In this document: in pieces, positions 53,713 to 61,738 of the stretch
Layout: every line of letters begins with the position of its first letter
How positions within the stretch are numbered: position 1 is the first letter of the stretch
From: Novosphingobium sp.
GTDB lineage: Bacteria; Pseudomonadota; Alphaproteobacteria; Sphingomonadales; Sphingomonadaceae
Direction: 5' to 3'
Assembly (NCBI RefSeq): GCF_024642085.1
Contig: NZ_JAHEBV010000002.1
Coordinates: 62,001-126,000 of the forward strand
Length of the DNA: 64,000 bases
Position numbers and translations under genes: made by a program
The notes under the pieces: generated by a model
Database searches by the model: none
What the model was told of the DNA's origin: nothing
What the model saw: the letters and a program-made list of their open reading frames with translations, nothing else

Positions 53713-54683
53713 GCCTTCGCGGGCCGCGGAACGAAGCTTTCCCCGGTTTCGGCGTCGATAAAGGCGATCAGTGACTTTTCAAGGTCGTCCAGTTCTTCAT
53801 CGGCGTCGAGACGGTCGCGTAGCCAGGATTTTTCGTCGGCTGAAAACACCGCAGCCACTTCGGCTTCATCGCTGAAGTCTGCGAGGTATTCGGCATCGTC
53901 TTCGCTGCCAAGCAAACTTCCAAAACCGGTAAAGTCGGGCTTACTGGTCAGCATGCGGGCCAGAAAACCGCCGACGCCTGCGCCTTCCTTCTTCATGAAC
54001 CGGTCAAGTTCGCTGGCGCGATCGAGGCTCAGCGCCTCGTGCCCGCCAAAACCCAGCAAGTAATTGGCAACACCTTGCACGAACAGCGTCTGCCACTCTG
54101 GAGCGTTGACCTCATGTAACGCAGCATCCTTGATGCGGAATAGCATTTCTGCCTCGGTCCGGCTGACCGCAGCTGGACGATCACCGCCCGACGCAAAAAT
54201 CACCCGGCGCAGCAGGTCGCACTCGGTTTCGTTGATTGCCTTGGGATCGAGCATTCCAGAACGGGTCGGGCCTTCGCCGGTAAGCACGGCATCCTCAATC
54301 TGACGCAAGGTATATGCTTTAAGATTGTCGGGCACATTGGCGGCGATTTCAATCACGCGAACCAATAGCTCGAGCTCGGCAAAAGTGTCGACCTTGCCAT
54401 CGCGATCGATCCGGCTAATCAGTTCGTCGCCCATGGTCTGATCAACATAGCCATAAGGTTCAACGGTGTTGACCACGAAGGCGCTGAGAGCTTCGACAAA
54501 GAAGCGGACCCATTCGCCATTGGCGTCGCGCAACTGCTCATTGGCAAGAAAAAGGCTCTCAGCTTCTTCAGGATCAAGCTTGCCATCGGCCCAGCCAGCG
54601 CCGCGCAGCGCCAGGATTTCGTTTGCATCGATCGTGCCGTCAGCTGCCGCTTGTGCGGCAAGATCACGGAATTGCATGGTCAT
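53709..54683 (-). CDS. TerB-like helical protein of unknown function
   Basis: A 324-residue acidic, all-helical protein. It has repeating segments spaced about 80-100 residues apart that resemble TerB or EF-hand-like helix pairs. Examples are ADGTIDANEILALRGAGWADGKLDPEEAESLF, DRDGKVDTFAELELLVRVIEIA, and VSRTEAEMLFRIKDA. Acidic DxDxD-type loops (RIDRDGKVD) could bind divalent metal. No exact family is recognised. It is convergent with sufA, with stop codons sharing CTAG. Confidence 0.75.
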   Translation of the reverse strand: MTMQFRDLAAQAAADGTIDANEILALRGAGWADGKLDPEEAESLFLANEQLRDANGEWVRFFVEALSAFVVNTVEPYGYVDQTMGDELISRIDRDGKVDTFAELELLVRVIEIAANVPDNLKAYTLRQIEDAVLTGEGPTRSGMLDPKAINETECDLLRRVIFASGGDRPAAVSRTEAEMLFRIKDAALHEVNAPEWQTLFVQGVANYLLGFGGHEALSLDRASELDRFMKKEGAGVGGFLARMLTSKPDFTGFGSLLGSEDDAEYLADFSDEAEVAAVFSADEKSWLRDRLDADEELDDLEKSLIAFIDAETGESFVPRPAKA

Positions 54684-54745
54684 GGCAAAGACAAGCCCCC
54701 AATTTCTGTTGGTCAGGCTTATGCCGGATTATCCTTAAGGCCCCG

Positions 54746-55201
54746 TTACCCCTGTTTGACCGGCGGCGGCGGACCTGCGCGAGAGTGCAACATGGCTCCG
54801 ACACAGGCGGCGCGGTCCACGTCTTGGCCGTCACTGGCGCGCCGCGCGTCGACATAGGTAGCAGTCGGTTCTGCGCCCGGCGCGGCAGGATAAAGATACA
54901 CATCAAGAACACAGGCGCTTCCAGTGAACTGCAGCTTACGCGCATCGCCCTCAATCACATCAAGCCTAGCGGCACCGAACTGCCGTACCAGCTGGGCGGA
55001 AGTCGCTCCGATTAACCCTTCGAGCCCAGGGATGACCTGTAGTCGCGGCGTGCCAACCGGGTGGCGTAACGGCGTGCGGACTACGGTTTTGGCAGGCGCA
55101 GCTAATGATCCGGCGGACTTGACGGAATTAGCGCCCCCGCCACTCCCACAAGCGGCTAGCAAGAGGATCAGCGTCAGCGCAGCGGCTATTCTAGAGGACA
55201 T
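54746..55201 (-). CDS. Lipoprotein of unknown function
   Basis: A 151-residue protein with a lipoprotein signal (ALTLILLLAACGSG), the lipobox cysteine at about 18. The mature part has VIPGLEGLIGATSAQLVRQFGAARLDVIEGDARKLQFTGSACVLDVYLYP, which resembles small outer-membrane assembly-type lipoproteins, but no family is certain. It starts inside the 3' end of the EI24 gene (11-nt overlap). Confidence 0.82.
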   Translation of the reverse strand: MSSRIAAALTLILLLAACGSGGGANSVKSAGSLAAPAKTVVRTPLRHPVGTPRLQVIPGLEGLIGATSAQLVRQFGAARLDVIEGDARKLQFTGSACVLDVYLYPAAPGAEPTATYVDARRASDGQDVDRAACVGAMLHSRAGPPPPVKQG

Positions 55202-55889
55202 GGGGGTTTGCTTCCTTGCGGTGTATCAGATGCGCGGCGGCCGCTGCACCTAGGAATGGGGCGATAAAATTGATGACAGGGACCAGCAGCAACAATGCCA
55301 CGATCAAACCCAGGCCAAAGCGCTCAAGCTTGGAAAGGGGCTCAATGGATTGCGGGGTAGGGCGGTGACGCAGCCAAACCATGTCTTGAAGTTCACGTCC
55401 CAATAAAAGGGCGTTGACGAGCGTGAATACTACCGCTGGACCTACACCCGTGAACAGCAGCACCAGCACAAGCGGGGCGGCCAGCGCGTTGAACACAAGT
55501 GCCCGCCCCGCCCCGCGCAGGCTTGCGCCCAATTCTTCGTGCCAGCCCAGCGCACGGGCGCTGGCTGCAGCGGAAGGATAATGTTGCGCCTCTACAGCAG
55601 CGACCACTTCATCGGCAAATAGCTGGAGCACTGCTAGGGCAACAATCCGCCACAGCACGACTCCGCCCAGTAACACGCCCAAAGCCGCGAGCAGTCCGCG
55701 AACACCTTCGGGTGCGGCCAGATTTGCCTCAGTCAATCCCGCCCAGGCCAGCGCTTGATCAAGCAGCCACCAGCCCGCTGCGCCCAGCATCACAAACGCC
55801 GCCAAAGCTGCAACCAGGCTTTTCAGCCAGATCCTCAGCACTCGAGGCTCCGTCATTTGTCCAAGGGCAAGAGCAAAGGCGCTGAGCAT
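55191..55889 (-). CDS. EI24-domain membrane protein (CysZ-like)
   Basis: A 232-residue protein with about four to six hydrophobic helices and the EI24 pattern: SAFALALGQMTEPRVLRIWLKSL at the N-terminus, YPSAAASARALGWHEELGASLRGAGRALVFNALAAPLVLVLLF, and a C-terminal VPVINFIAPFLGAAAAAHLIHR. Bacterial members include the sulfate transporter CysZ. It precedes a lipoprotein gene with an 11-nt overlap. Confidence 0.86.
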   Translation of the reverse strand: MLSAFALALGQMTEPRVLRIWLKSLVAALAAFVMLGAAGWWLLDQALAWAGLTEANLAAPEGVRGLLAALGVLLGGVVLWRIVALAVLQLFADEVVAAVEAQHYPSAAASARALGWHEELGASLRGAGRALVFNALAAPLVLVLLFTGVGPAVVFTLVNALLLGRELQDMVWLRHRPTPQSIEPLSKLERFGLGLIVALLLLVPVINFIAPFLGAAAAAHLIHRKEANPHVL

Positions 55890-56002
55890 CAGGGCCGCAT
55901 TTCGCGCGCCGCTGTCCTGCTGTCAACGTTGCGGCGCTTGCCCTGCGGCCAGGGGAAGGCTAGGCGCGGCGCGATTTCCCTTGGACTTTCAGGAACCCTT
56001 AG

Positions 56003-56995
56003 ATGTCACATCCCGATCTTGATGTCATAGCCATTGGCAACGCTATCGTCGATGTCATGGCCCCTTGCGAAGACGCGCTGATCGAACGCATGGGACTGGT
56101 GCGCGGCGGCATGACCCTTGTCGATACCGACCGGGCGCATGAACTGTATGAAGTGATGGGCCCGGCGCGCGAGATTTCGGGCGGGTCGGCAGCAAACACG
56201 CTCGCTGGCCTTGCAGCGCTGGGCGCAAACTGCGCGTTTATCGGGCAGGTCGCCGATGACCAGCTGGGTGAGGTTTTCGCCCACGACATCCGCGCCAGCG
56301 GCATTGCTTTTGCCACTGCGGCCCGCACAGGCAATCCGCCCACTGCACGCTGTTTGATCTTCGTTACCCCTGATGGCCAGCGCACCATGAACACATTTCT
56401 TGGTGCGTCGCAGTTCCTGCCCGCCGATGCGCTCGACGAAGCAACGATTGCTGCGGCAAAGGTGCTCTATCTTGAGGGCTATCTTTGGGATCCCGAGGAA
56501 CCTCGCGCCGCAATGCGTCGCGCCATTGCGGCATCCCGCAATGCCGGGCGCAAGGTGGCTTTCACCCTATCAGACGCATTCGTAATAGCGCGCCACGGGG
56601 ACGATTTTCGCCAGATGATCGCGGCTGGGGAGATCGACATTCTGTTTGCCAATCACATCGAGTTGGCGGCACTGACGGGATATGACGATTTCCACGATGG
56701 AATCGCCGCATTGCGCGACTCCGTCCCCTTGTTGGTGGTAACCCGCAGTGCTGACGGTGCGGTTGCGGTCTCAGGCGGGGAATGGGTCGAAGTACCCGCC
56801 GAGCCGATCGAGCGGGTGGTGGACACGACCGGTGCTGGCGATCTTTTCGCCGCCGGGTTCCTGTTTGGTCATGTACGTGGTCGCGGTTTGCACGATTGCC
56901 TGAAACTCGGGGCGATCTGCGCAGCAGAAATCATTTCCCACTATGGCGCGCGGCCTGAAGCAAATCTCAAGGAATTGACCGCGCCTGTCGCTTGA
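56003..56995 (+). CDS. PfkB-family carbohydrate kinase (adenosine-kinase-like)
   Basis: A 330-residue ribokinase-fold enzyme. It has AIGNAIVDVMAPCED and SGGSAANTLAGLAALGANCAFIGQV (PfkB signature 1). The C-terminal signature 2 is DTTGAGDLFAAGFLFG with the catalytic Asp. This pattern is shared by adenosine kinases and sugar kinases of the sphingomonad type; the substrate is not settled. It is divergent from the EI24 gene and followed by a short exported protein. Confidence 0.92.
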   Translation: MSHPDLDVIAIGNAIVDVMAPCEDALIERMGLVRGGMTLVDTDRAHELYEVMGPAREISGGSAANTLAGLAALGANCAFIGQVADDQLGEVFAHDIRASGIAFATAARTGNPPTARCLIFVTPDGQRTMNTFLGASQFLPADALDEATIAAAKVLYLEGYLWDPEEPRAAMRRAIAASRNAGRKVAFTLSDAFVIARHGDDFRQMIAAGEIDILFANHIELAALTGYDDFHDGIAALRDSVPLLVVTRSADGAVAVSGGEWVEVPAEPIERVVDTTGAGDLFAAGFLFGHVRGRGLHDCLKLGAICAAEIISHYGARPEANLKELTAPVA

Positions 56996-57151
56996 CGCCG
57001 GCCGGGTAATACAAAGTTGTGCTCCAGCGGCGCACAACAGTGAGCAATGCAGGCGTGTGCCGCTTTGGTGCGGCATAGGATGGCAGCGTGCACGGCGCCT
57101 TACGCGCTGCTATGATCATGGCTATCGGTGTGGCTGGTAGGATAAGTTTAG

Positions 57152-57553
57152 ATGAACAAGCTCCAGGCAGCCTGCATGATCCTGCCAATTACCGTTGCAT
57201 CTGCCGCTCAGGCTGCACCGATTGGATCCGACTGGCCCGTTATCGCGTCAGTGCGCGATGGCGATTGCGCGCTGCAGATCACCGGCAACGGCAAGATTTT
57301 CCTGATTGCCGCAACCGGCCTGAAGCCAGAGCAAACCGGCCGCTATCAGATCGCCAGCGGTGATATGAGACCAATCGACTGGAATGTGCGCGTCACTAAC
57401 GACGGACGGGCGGTCCGCTATTACCTGCCATTCCGCTGGGGCCAAGCGGGCGAACGGATCGATGGGGGCGTAGTCGATGTGGTTGTCACCGCACCCGGCT
57501 GCGCTTTGAACGCCAGCTTCCCGTGGAAGCGCATCATCCGGGTCATCGATTAG
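57152..57553 (+). CDS. Small exported protein of unknown function
   Basis: A 133-residue protein with a signal peptide ([23 protein letters not shown]). The mature part is beta-rich ([42 protein letters not shown]) and has two cysteines that could pair. No family recognised. Its stop overlaps the purD stop by 4 nt (convergent). Confidence 0.8.
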   Translation: MNKLQAACMILPITVASAAQAAPIGSDWPVIASVRDGDCALQITGNGKIFLIAATGLKPEQTGRYQIASGDMRPIDWNVRVTNDGRAVRYYLPFRWGQAGERIDGGVVDVVVTAPGCALNASFPWKRIIRVID

Positions 57554-58827
57554 GCCTGCTCGCGCGCCACTTCGCGCCAGCCAATATCCTTGCGGCAGAA
57601 CCCTTCGGCAAAATCGATCTTCGCTACCGCGGCATAGGCGCGGGTCTGTGCCTGGGCGACAGTCATGCCAGTCGCGGTGACGTTCAGGACCCGCCCACCG
57701 TTGGCGACCAGCTGCCCACCAACTAGCGCGGTACCAGCGTGAAATACCTTGATCCCGTTCGCTTCGGCTTGAGCCAAGTCGCCGATTGCGCCGCCCTTGG
57801 CTGGCGTATCAGGATAGCCGACGGCGGCCATTACCACAGTCAAGGCGACCTCGTCGGAAAAGCGTGGCGGCGCAATTGCACCAAGACGGTTCTCGGCACA
57901 CGCCAGCAGCAATTCGACCAGGTCGGATTCCAGTCGCATCAGGATGACCTGGCATTCGGGGTCGCCGAACCGGCAATTGTATTCGATCAGCTGCGGCCCG
58001 GTCGCGGTGAGCATCAGTCCCAGGAACAGCACGCCTGAATAGGGCATTCCTTCGCTGGCGAGAGTCTGAACGGTTGGCACTATGATCCGGCTCAGCGCCT
58101 CGGCCTGCAATGCCGGAGTGAGGACGCGTGCCGGGCTGTAGGCGCCCATGCCTCCGGTATTGGGTCCGTTATCGCCATCGCCGACGCGCTTGTGATCCTG
58201 GGCCGAAGCAAAAGGTACCACTGTATGGCCATCGGTCAGGGCAAAGAAGCTGGCTTCCTCGCCTTCCAGAAACTCCTCGATGACCGCTTCGGCTCCGGCC
58301 GCGCCAAAGCGTCCGTCAAATATGTCGCGGACCGCCTGCTCGGCCTCGGCCAAGGTCATGGCGACGGTCACACCCTTCCCGGCTGCAAGGCCATCAGCCT
58401 TAATCACTACGGGCGTGCCGAACCGGGCCAACGCGGCAAGCGCATCGCCCGCGTTGGTCACCCGCTCGTAACCGCCGGTGGGTATACCTGCGCGTGCGCA
58501 CAGGTCCTTGGTGAAACCCTTGCTACCCTCAAGCTGCGCTGCGGCTTTGGACGGGCCAAACACCGGCACACCCGCGCCGCGCAAGGTGTCGGCAAGCCCG
58601 TCAACAAGCGGCGCTTCGGGCCCGATCACCACCAAGCCGATGCGCTGCGCATCGCAAAAGGTCAAAACAGCGCCGTGGTCCGCGGCGTCAAGCCCGACCA
58701 GTTCGGCATGCTGAGCAATTCCCGGATTGCCGGGCGCCGCGAACAGTTTCGTCGTCCTGCGGGATTGCGCCAGCTTCCACGCAAGCGCATGTTCACGGCC
58801 GCCCGAACCGATCAGCAGGATATTCAT
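57550..58827 (-). CDS. purD: Phosphoribosylamine-glycine ligase PurD
   Basis: GARS enzyme of purine synthesis, an ATP-grasp ligase. The 425-residue protein starts [20 protein letters not shown]. It has [23 protein letters not shown]-grasp core residues in [15 protein letters not shown], and [14 protein letters not shown] (the metal site). The ATG at 58827 is preferred over the track start, which runs into xseA. Its start codon overlaps that of the divergent xseA gene in a TCATGA palindrome. Confidence 0.96.
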   Translation of the reverse strand: MNILLIGSGGREHALAWKLAQSRRTTKLFAAPGNPGIAQHAELVGLDAADHGAVLTFCDAQRIGLVVIGPEAPLVDGLADTLRGAGVPVFGPSKAAAQLEGSKGFTKDLCARAGIPTGGYERVTNAGDALAALARFGTPVVIKADGLAAGKGVTVAMTLAEAEQAVRDIFDGRFGAAGAEAVIEEFLEGEEASFFALTDGHTVVPFASAQDHKRVGDGDNGPNTGGMGAYSPARVLTPALQAEALSRIIVPTVQTLASEGMPYSGVLFLGLMLTATGPQLIEYNCRFGDPECQVILMRLESDLVELLLACAENRLGAIAPPRFSDEVALTVVMAAVGYPDTPAKGGAIGDLAQAEANGIKVFHAGTALVGGQLVANGGRVLNVTATGMTVAQAQTRAYAAVAKIDFAEGFCRKDIGWREVAREQA

Positions 58828-60241
58828 GACGCAGCCATTTCCCGAAGCAGAAGAACCCGGCAGGCTGGTAGCGAAGGACGTGGCCGGGGACAACGCCGCC
58901 GCGCAATCTGTCAGCGAGATTTCCGCGATGCTGAAGCGCACAGTGGAAGACCGGTTCGGCTTTGTCCGGGTGCGGGGCGAGCTTTCCGGCGTCAAGCGCG
59001 CCGCTTCGGGCCATGTCTACCTGGCGTTAAAGGATGAGAATGCACGACTTGATGGAGTGATGTGGCGCGGCACCGCGCAGCGCCTGGGCTTCCAACCGGA
59101 GGACGGCCTGGAAGTCGTCGCAACCGGCAAGCTCACCACCTATCCTGGTCGTTCAAACTACCAGATGGTGATCGACCAAATGGAAGTAGCTGGCGAGGGT
59201 GCGCTGCTGGCCCTGCTGGCCAAGACCAAGGACCGGCTTGACGCGGAAGGCCTGTTTGCGGCGGCTCGCAAACAGGCGCTGCCATATCTGCCCAACGTTA
59301 TTGGCGTAGTGACATCGCCCACGGGCGCTGTGATCCGCGATATTCTGCACCGCCTGGCTGACCGCTTTGCAAGCCATGTTCTGGTTTGGCCGGTGTTGGT
59401 CCAGGGCCAGGGTGCAGCAGCGCAGGTGGCTGCAGCGGTCCGTGGTTTTTCGGCTCTGCCCCATCAAGGGGTGATCCCGCGCCCCGATCTGGTGATCATT
59501 GCGCGCGGCGGCGGGTCGATCGAGGATTTGTGGGCCTTCAACGAGGAAGCGGTGGTGCGCGCGATTGCCGAATCGCAAATCCCGGTAATCAGCGCCGTTG
59601 GCCACGAAACCGACACCACGTTGGCCGATTTCGTTGCTGATCGGCGGGCGCCGACACCGACTGCTGCCGCCGAAATGGCTGTGCCGGTGCGCGAGGATCT
59701 GATTGAGCAATTAGCCGAGCTGGCCCTCAGAAAACGCCGCGCGGTGATCCGTCCCCTGCAGCTTGGCCGCGAACGGCTGGCGGCGCGGGCCGATCGGCTA
59801 CCCCGGCTGGCAAGCCTGCTCAGCCCGCAAGCCCAAAAGATTGACGATCTAAGTGAGCGGTTGCGTCGCAGCTTGGCCGATCGCACGCAGCTTTCGCGTA
59901 GCGACCTGCATCGCGTTGGTGCGCACCTGTCTTTGCCATTACTCGCCGCGCGGCTTGACCGCGCACGAGACCGGCTGGATGCGGCTACGCGTTTTCTCTA
60001 TTCGCTCGATCCCGATCGGGTGCTGCAACGCGGCTATGTCCGGGTCACAGCGCAAGATGGGCGCACGCTGATGACCCGGGACGTAGCAGCGGTTGAAGAG
60101 GCCCTCAGCCTTCATTTTCGCGATGGGGTGCTGGCGGTGATGACTGGAAACGCTTCGCCCGCCACAACCGCCGCCCGATCCACGCCCCGCACCAAAGCCT
60201 TACCGCATAACTCTTCTTCGCTTCAGGGGAAATTGCTCTGA
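58826..60241 (+). CDS. xseA: Exodeoxyribonuclease VII large subunit XseA
   Basis: Large subunit of single-strand exonuclease VII. The 471-residue protein has the N-terminal OB domain ([29 protein letters not shown]). The catalytic block is [61 protein letters not shown] long coiled-coil C-terminal part follows. The ATG at 58826 overlaps the purD start by 2 nt; AGGA lies 5-6 nt upstream. The small subunit XseB is not in the window. Confidence 0.95.
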   Translation: MTQPFPEAEEPGRLVAKDVAGDNAAAQSVSEISAMLKRTVEDRFGFVRVRGELSGVKRAASGHVYLALKDENARLDGVMWRGTAQRLGFQPEDGLEVVATGKLTTYPGRSNYQMVIDQMEVAGEGALLALLAKTKDRLDAEGLFAAARKQALPYLPNVIGVVTSPTGAVIRDILHRLADRFASHVLVWPVLVQGQGAAAQVAAAVRGFSALPHQGVIPRPDLVIIARGGGSIEDLWAFNEEAVVRAIAESQIPVISAVGHETDTTLADFVADRRAPTPTAAAEMAVPVREDLIEQLAELALRKRRAVIRPLQLGRERLAARADRLPRLASLLSPQAQKIDDLSERLRRSLADRTQLSRSDLHRVGAHLSLPLLAARLDRARDRLDAATRFLYSLDPDRVLQRGYVRVTAQDGRTLMTRDVAAVEEALSLHFRDGVLAVMTGNASPATTAARSTPRTKALPHNSSSLQGKLL

Positions 60242-60267
60242 AAGGTTGATTGGGCTATGCTGCAGAA

Positions 60268-60471
60268 ATGTTAATGTCTGCTACTGATCGCCCCGCGACC
60301 CTGTTCTACCAGCCCAACGGCTTCCGCGTAATCAATCCCGGTAATCACGTTGTCTGCGCTATCAGCGGCGAAGCGGTCCAACTCGAATCTCTCCGATACT
60401 GGAGCGTCGATCGGCAGGAGGCCTATGCCAGCGCGGAATTGGCTACGGGGCGGCTGCTGGAGCAACGCTGA
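60268..60471 (+). CDS. DUF2093 family small protein
   Basis: A 67-residue protein with the DUF2093 pattern: LFYQPNGFRVINPGNHVVCAISGEAVQLESLRYWSVDRQEAYASAE. Function is unknown; the family is small and alphaproteobacterial. The ATG at 60268 is taken (60250 also possible). Its stop overlaps the next gene's start (TGATG), so it is coupled to the M23 peptidase gene. Confidence 0.85.
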   Translation: MLMSATDRPATLFYQPNGFRVINPGNHVVCAISGEAVQLESLRYWSVDRQEAYASAELATGRLLEQR

Positions 60472-61340
60472 TGCGCCGCACGCTGCTTATCGCCGTAACC
60501 AGCTTCATTGCTTGCGGTTTTTCCATATCGAGCGGCCTTGCTGCCAGCGCCAGTGAAGCACTTGGACTGTCCGGCATTCCGGACCTTTCCCTTTCGGGAG
60601 AAATGACCCAAGGCGGCTGGGCTCGCGGGGTCGCTCCGCGCGGGACCGCGGCGCTCAGCCTCAATGGGAAGGCCGTTCAGATTGCTCCGGACGGCAACTT
60701 TCTGATCGCCTTCGACCGCGATGCCAGTTCTGTGGCACAGCTAGCCTTGCGACTGAACGATGGCCGTTCCAGTGTCCGCCCGTTAACCGTTAAGCCCCGC
60801 GCCTGGAAGCTGGAATATATTCCTATCGGCCCACGCCCGGGAGCTGCGCCAAATGAGGCTTTTGCCATTCGCCGCAGTGGTGAATTAGCGCAGATCAATG
60901 CAGCTCGCGCGGTAGACCATGATATGCAAGGCTGGCGGCAAAAGTTTATCTGGCCAGTCTATGGCCGCTTATCGGGCCGGTTTGGATCTCAGCGGATCTA
61001 TAACGGCACGCCGGGCAGTTATCATTCGGGGATGGATATTGCTACCGGAGCCAGCGGCACGCCGTTCGTTGCACCGGCAGACGGGGTGGTGATCCTGGCG
61101 GCGGACAGTCCTTTCACGCTGGAGGGTCGGCTGCTAATGATCGATCACGGGATGGGACTCAATTCCGCATTTCTCCATGCGTCCAGGCTGGTGGTGAAAG
61201 TTGGCGATGTGGTGCGCCAAGGCCAGTACATTGGCAACATCGGCATGACCGGACGGGCCACTGGCCCGCACCTGCATTGGTCGATTAAATGGCGCGACGC
61301 GCGTCTCGACCCGCTGCTATTTACCGGACCGATGCCTTAA
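60471..61340 (+). CDS. M23-family (LytM) metallopeptidase, exported
   Basis: A 289-residue peptidoglycan endopeptidase. A signal peptide (MRRTLLIAVTSFIACGFSISSGLAA) leads to a beta-rich linker. The C-terminal LytM domain has YHSGMDIATGASGTPFVAPADGVV (HxxxD zinc site), LMIDHGMGLNSAFLHASRL, and ATGPHLHWSIKW (HxH). The zinc ligands are all present, so it should be active in the periplasm. It follows the DUF2093 gene with TGATG overlap. Confidence 0.94.
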   Translation: MRRTLLIAVTSFIACGFSISSGLAASASEALGLSGIPDLSLSGEMTQGGWARGVAPRGTAALSLNGKAVQIAPDGNFLIAFDRDASSVAQLALRLNDGRSSVRPLTVKPRAWKLEYIPIGPRPGAAPNEAFAIRRSGELAQINAARAVDHDMQGWRQKFIWPVYGRLSGRFGSQRIYNGTPGSYHSGMDIATGASGTPFVAPADGVVILAADSPFTLEGRLLMIDHGMGLNSAFLHASRLVVKVGDVVRQGQYIGNIGMTGRATGPHLHWSIKWRDARLDPLLFTGPMP

Positions 61341-61738
61341 TCGCTGCAAAGTGCAGCTGGCTGCTATGCCGACATGTGACACTAATACACCAATGCCGGT
61401 TTTGTGCGTGTGAAAACGTATCGGTGGATGTAATCTTCAACGAATTCGCTCTCCTTTGAAATTATGTTGCCGAATTGCGTGGGATTGCACACAGCGCGGC
61501 TGATTTGCGTGACCAATTTATGTGGCAATTTTGCTACAGGTGGGCATTATTGACACGAAACTCGCGCAATTGGCTTTGCCGCATAAGCGTCGTTCGGCCA
61601 TTGGAAGCATCGCTTTTTGCGGCTGACGTGTGCTCCACTTGGGGTCGAGGGGCACCATGATATCGTGCGCGGCTGCATGCAAGAAGCCCTAGGGCCGTCC
61701 TTATCCAAGGGCGTTCCCGTGAACAAAGGGACTGGAAC
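61341..61738. other. Intergenic region upstream of the second TonB receptor
   Basis: Contains no gene I can support. A TTGACA hexamer lies at 61550-61555 with no good -10 at 17 nt. The region is AT-rich in patches (TTGAAATTATGTTGCC) and has a GCTGC-AAAGT-GCAGC stem near 61348. It probably holds the receptor's promoter and any metal- or TonB-system operator, but no box is recognised. Short ORFs in the track here are judged spurious. Confidence 0.6.

Noticed and set aside
57016-57038. GTTGTGC-N9-GCACAAC inverted repeat downstream of the PfkB kinase
   Set aside because: A perfect 7-bp repeat, but with no T-run and no known operator match. It may be regulatory for the small exported protein, but not enough supports a feature.
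61475-61660. 61-aa ORF in the gap before the second TonB receptor
   Set aside because: No ribosome site, no recognisable composition and several rare features; likely chance.
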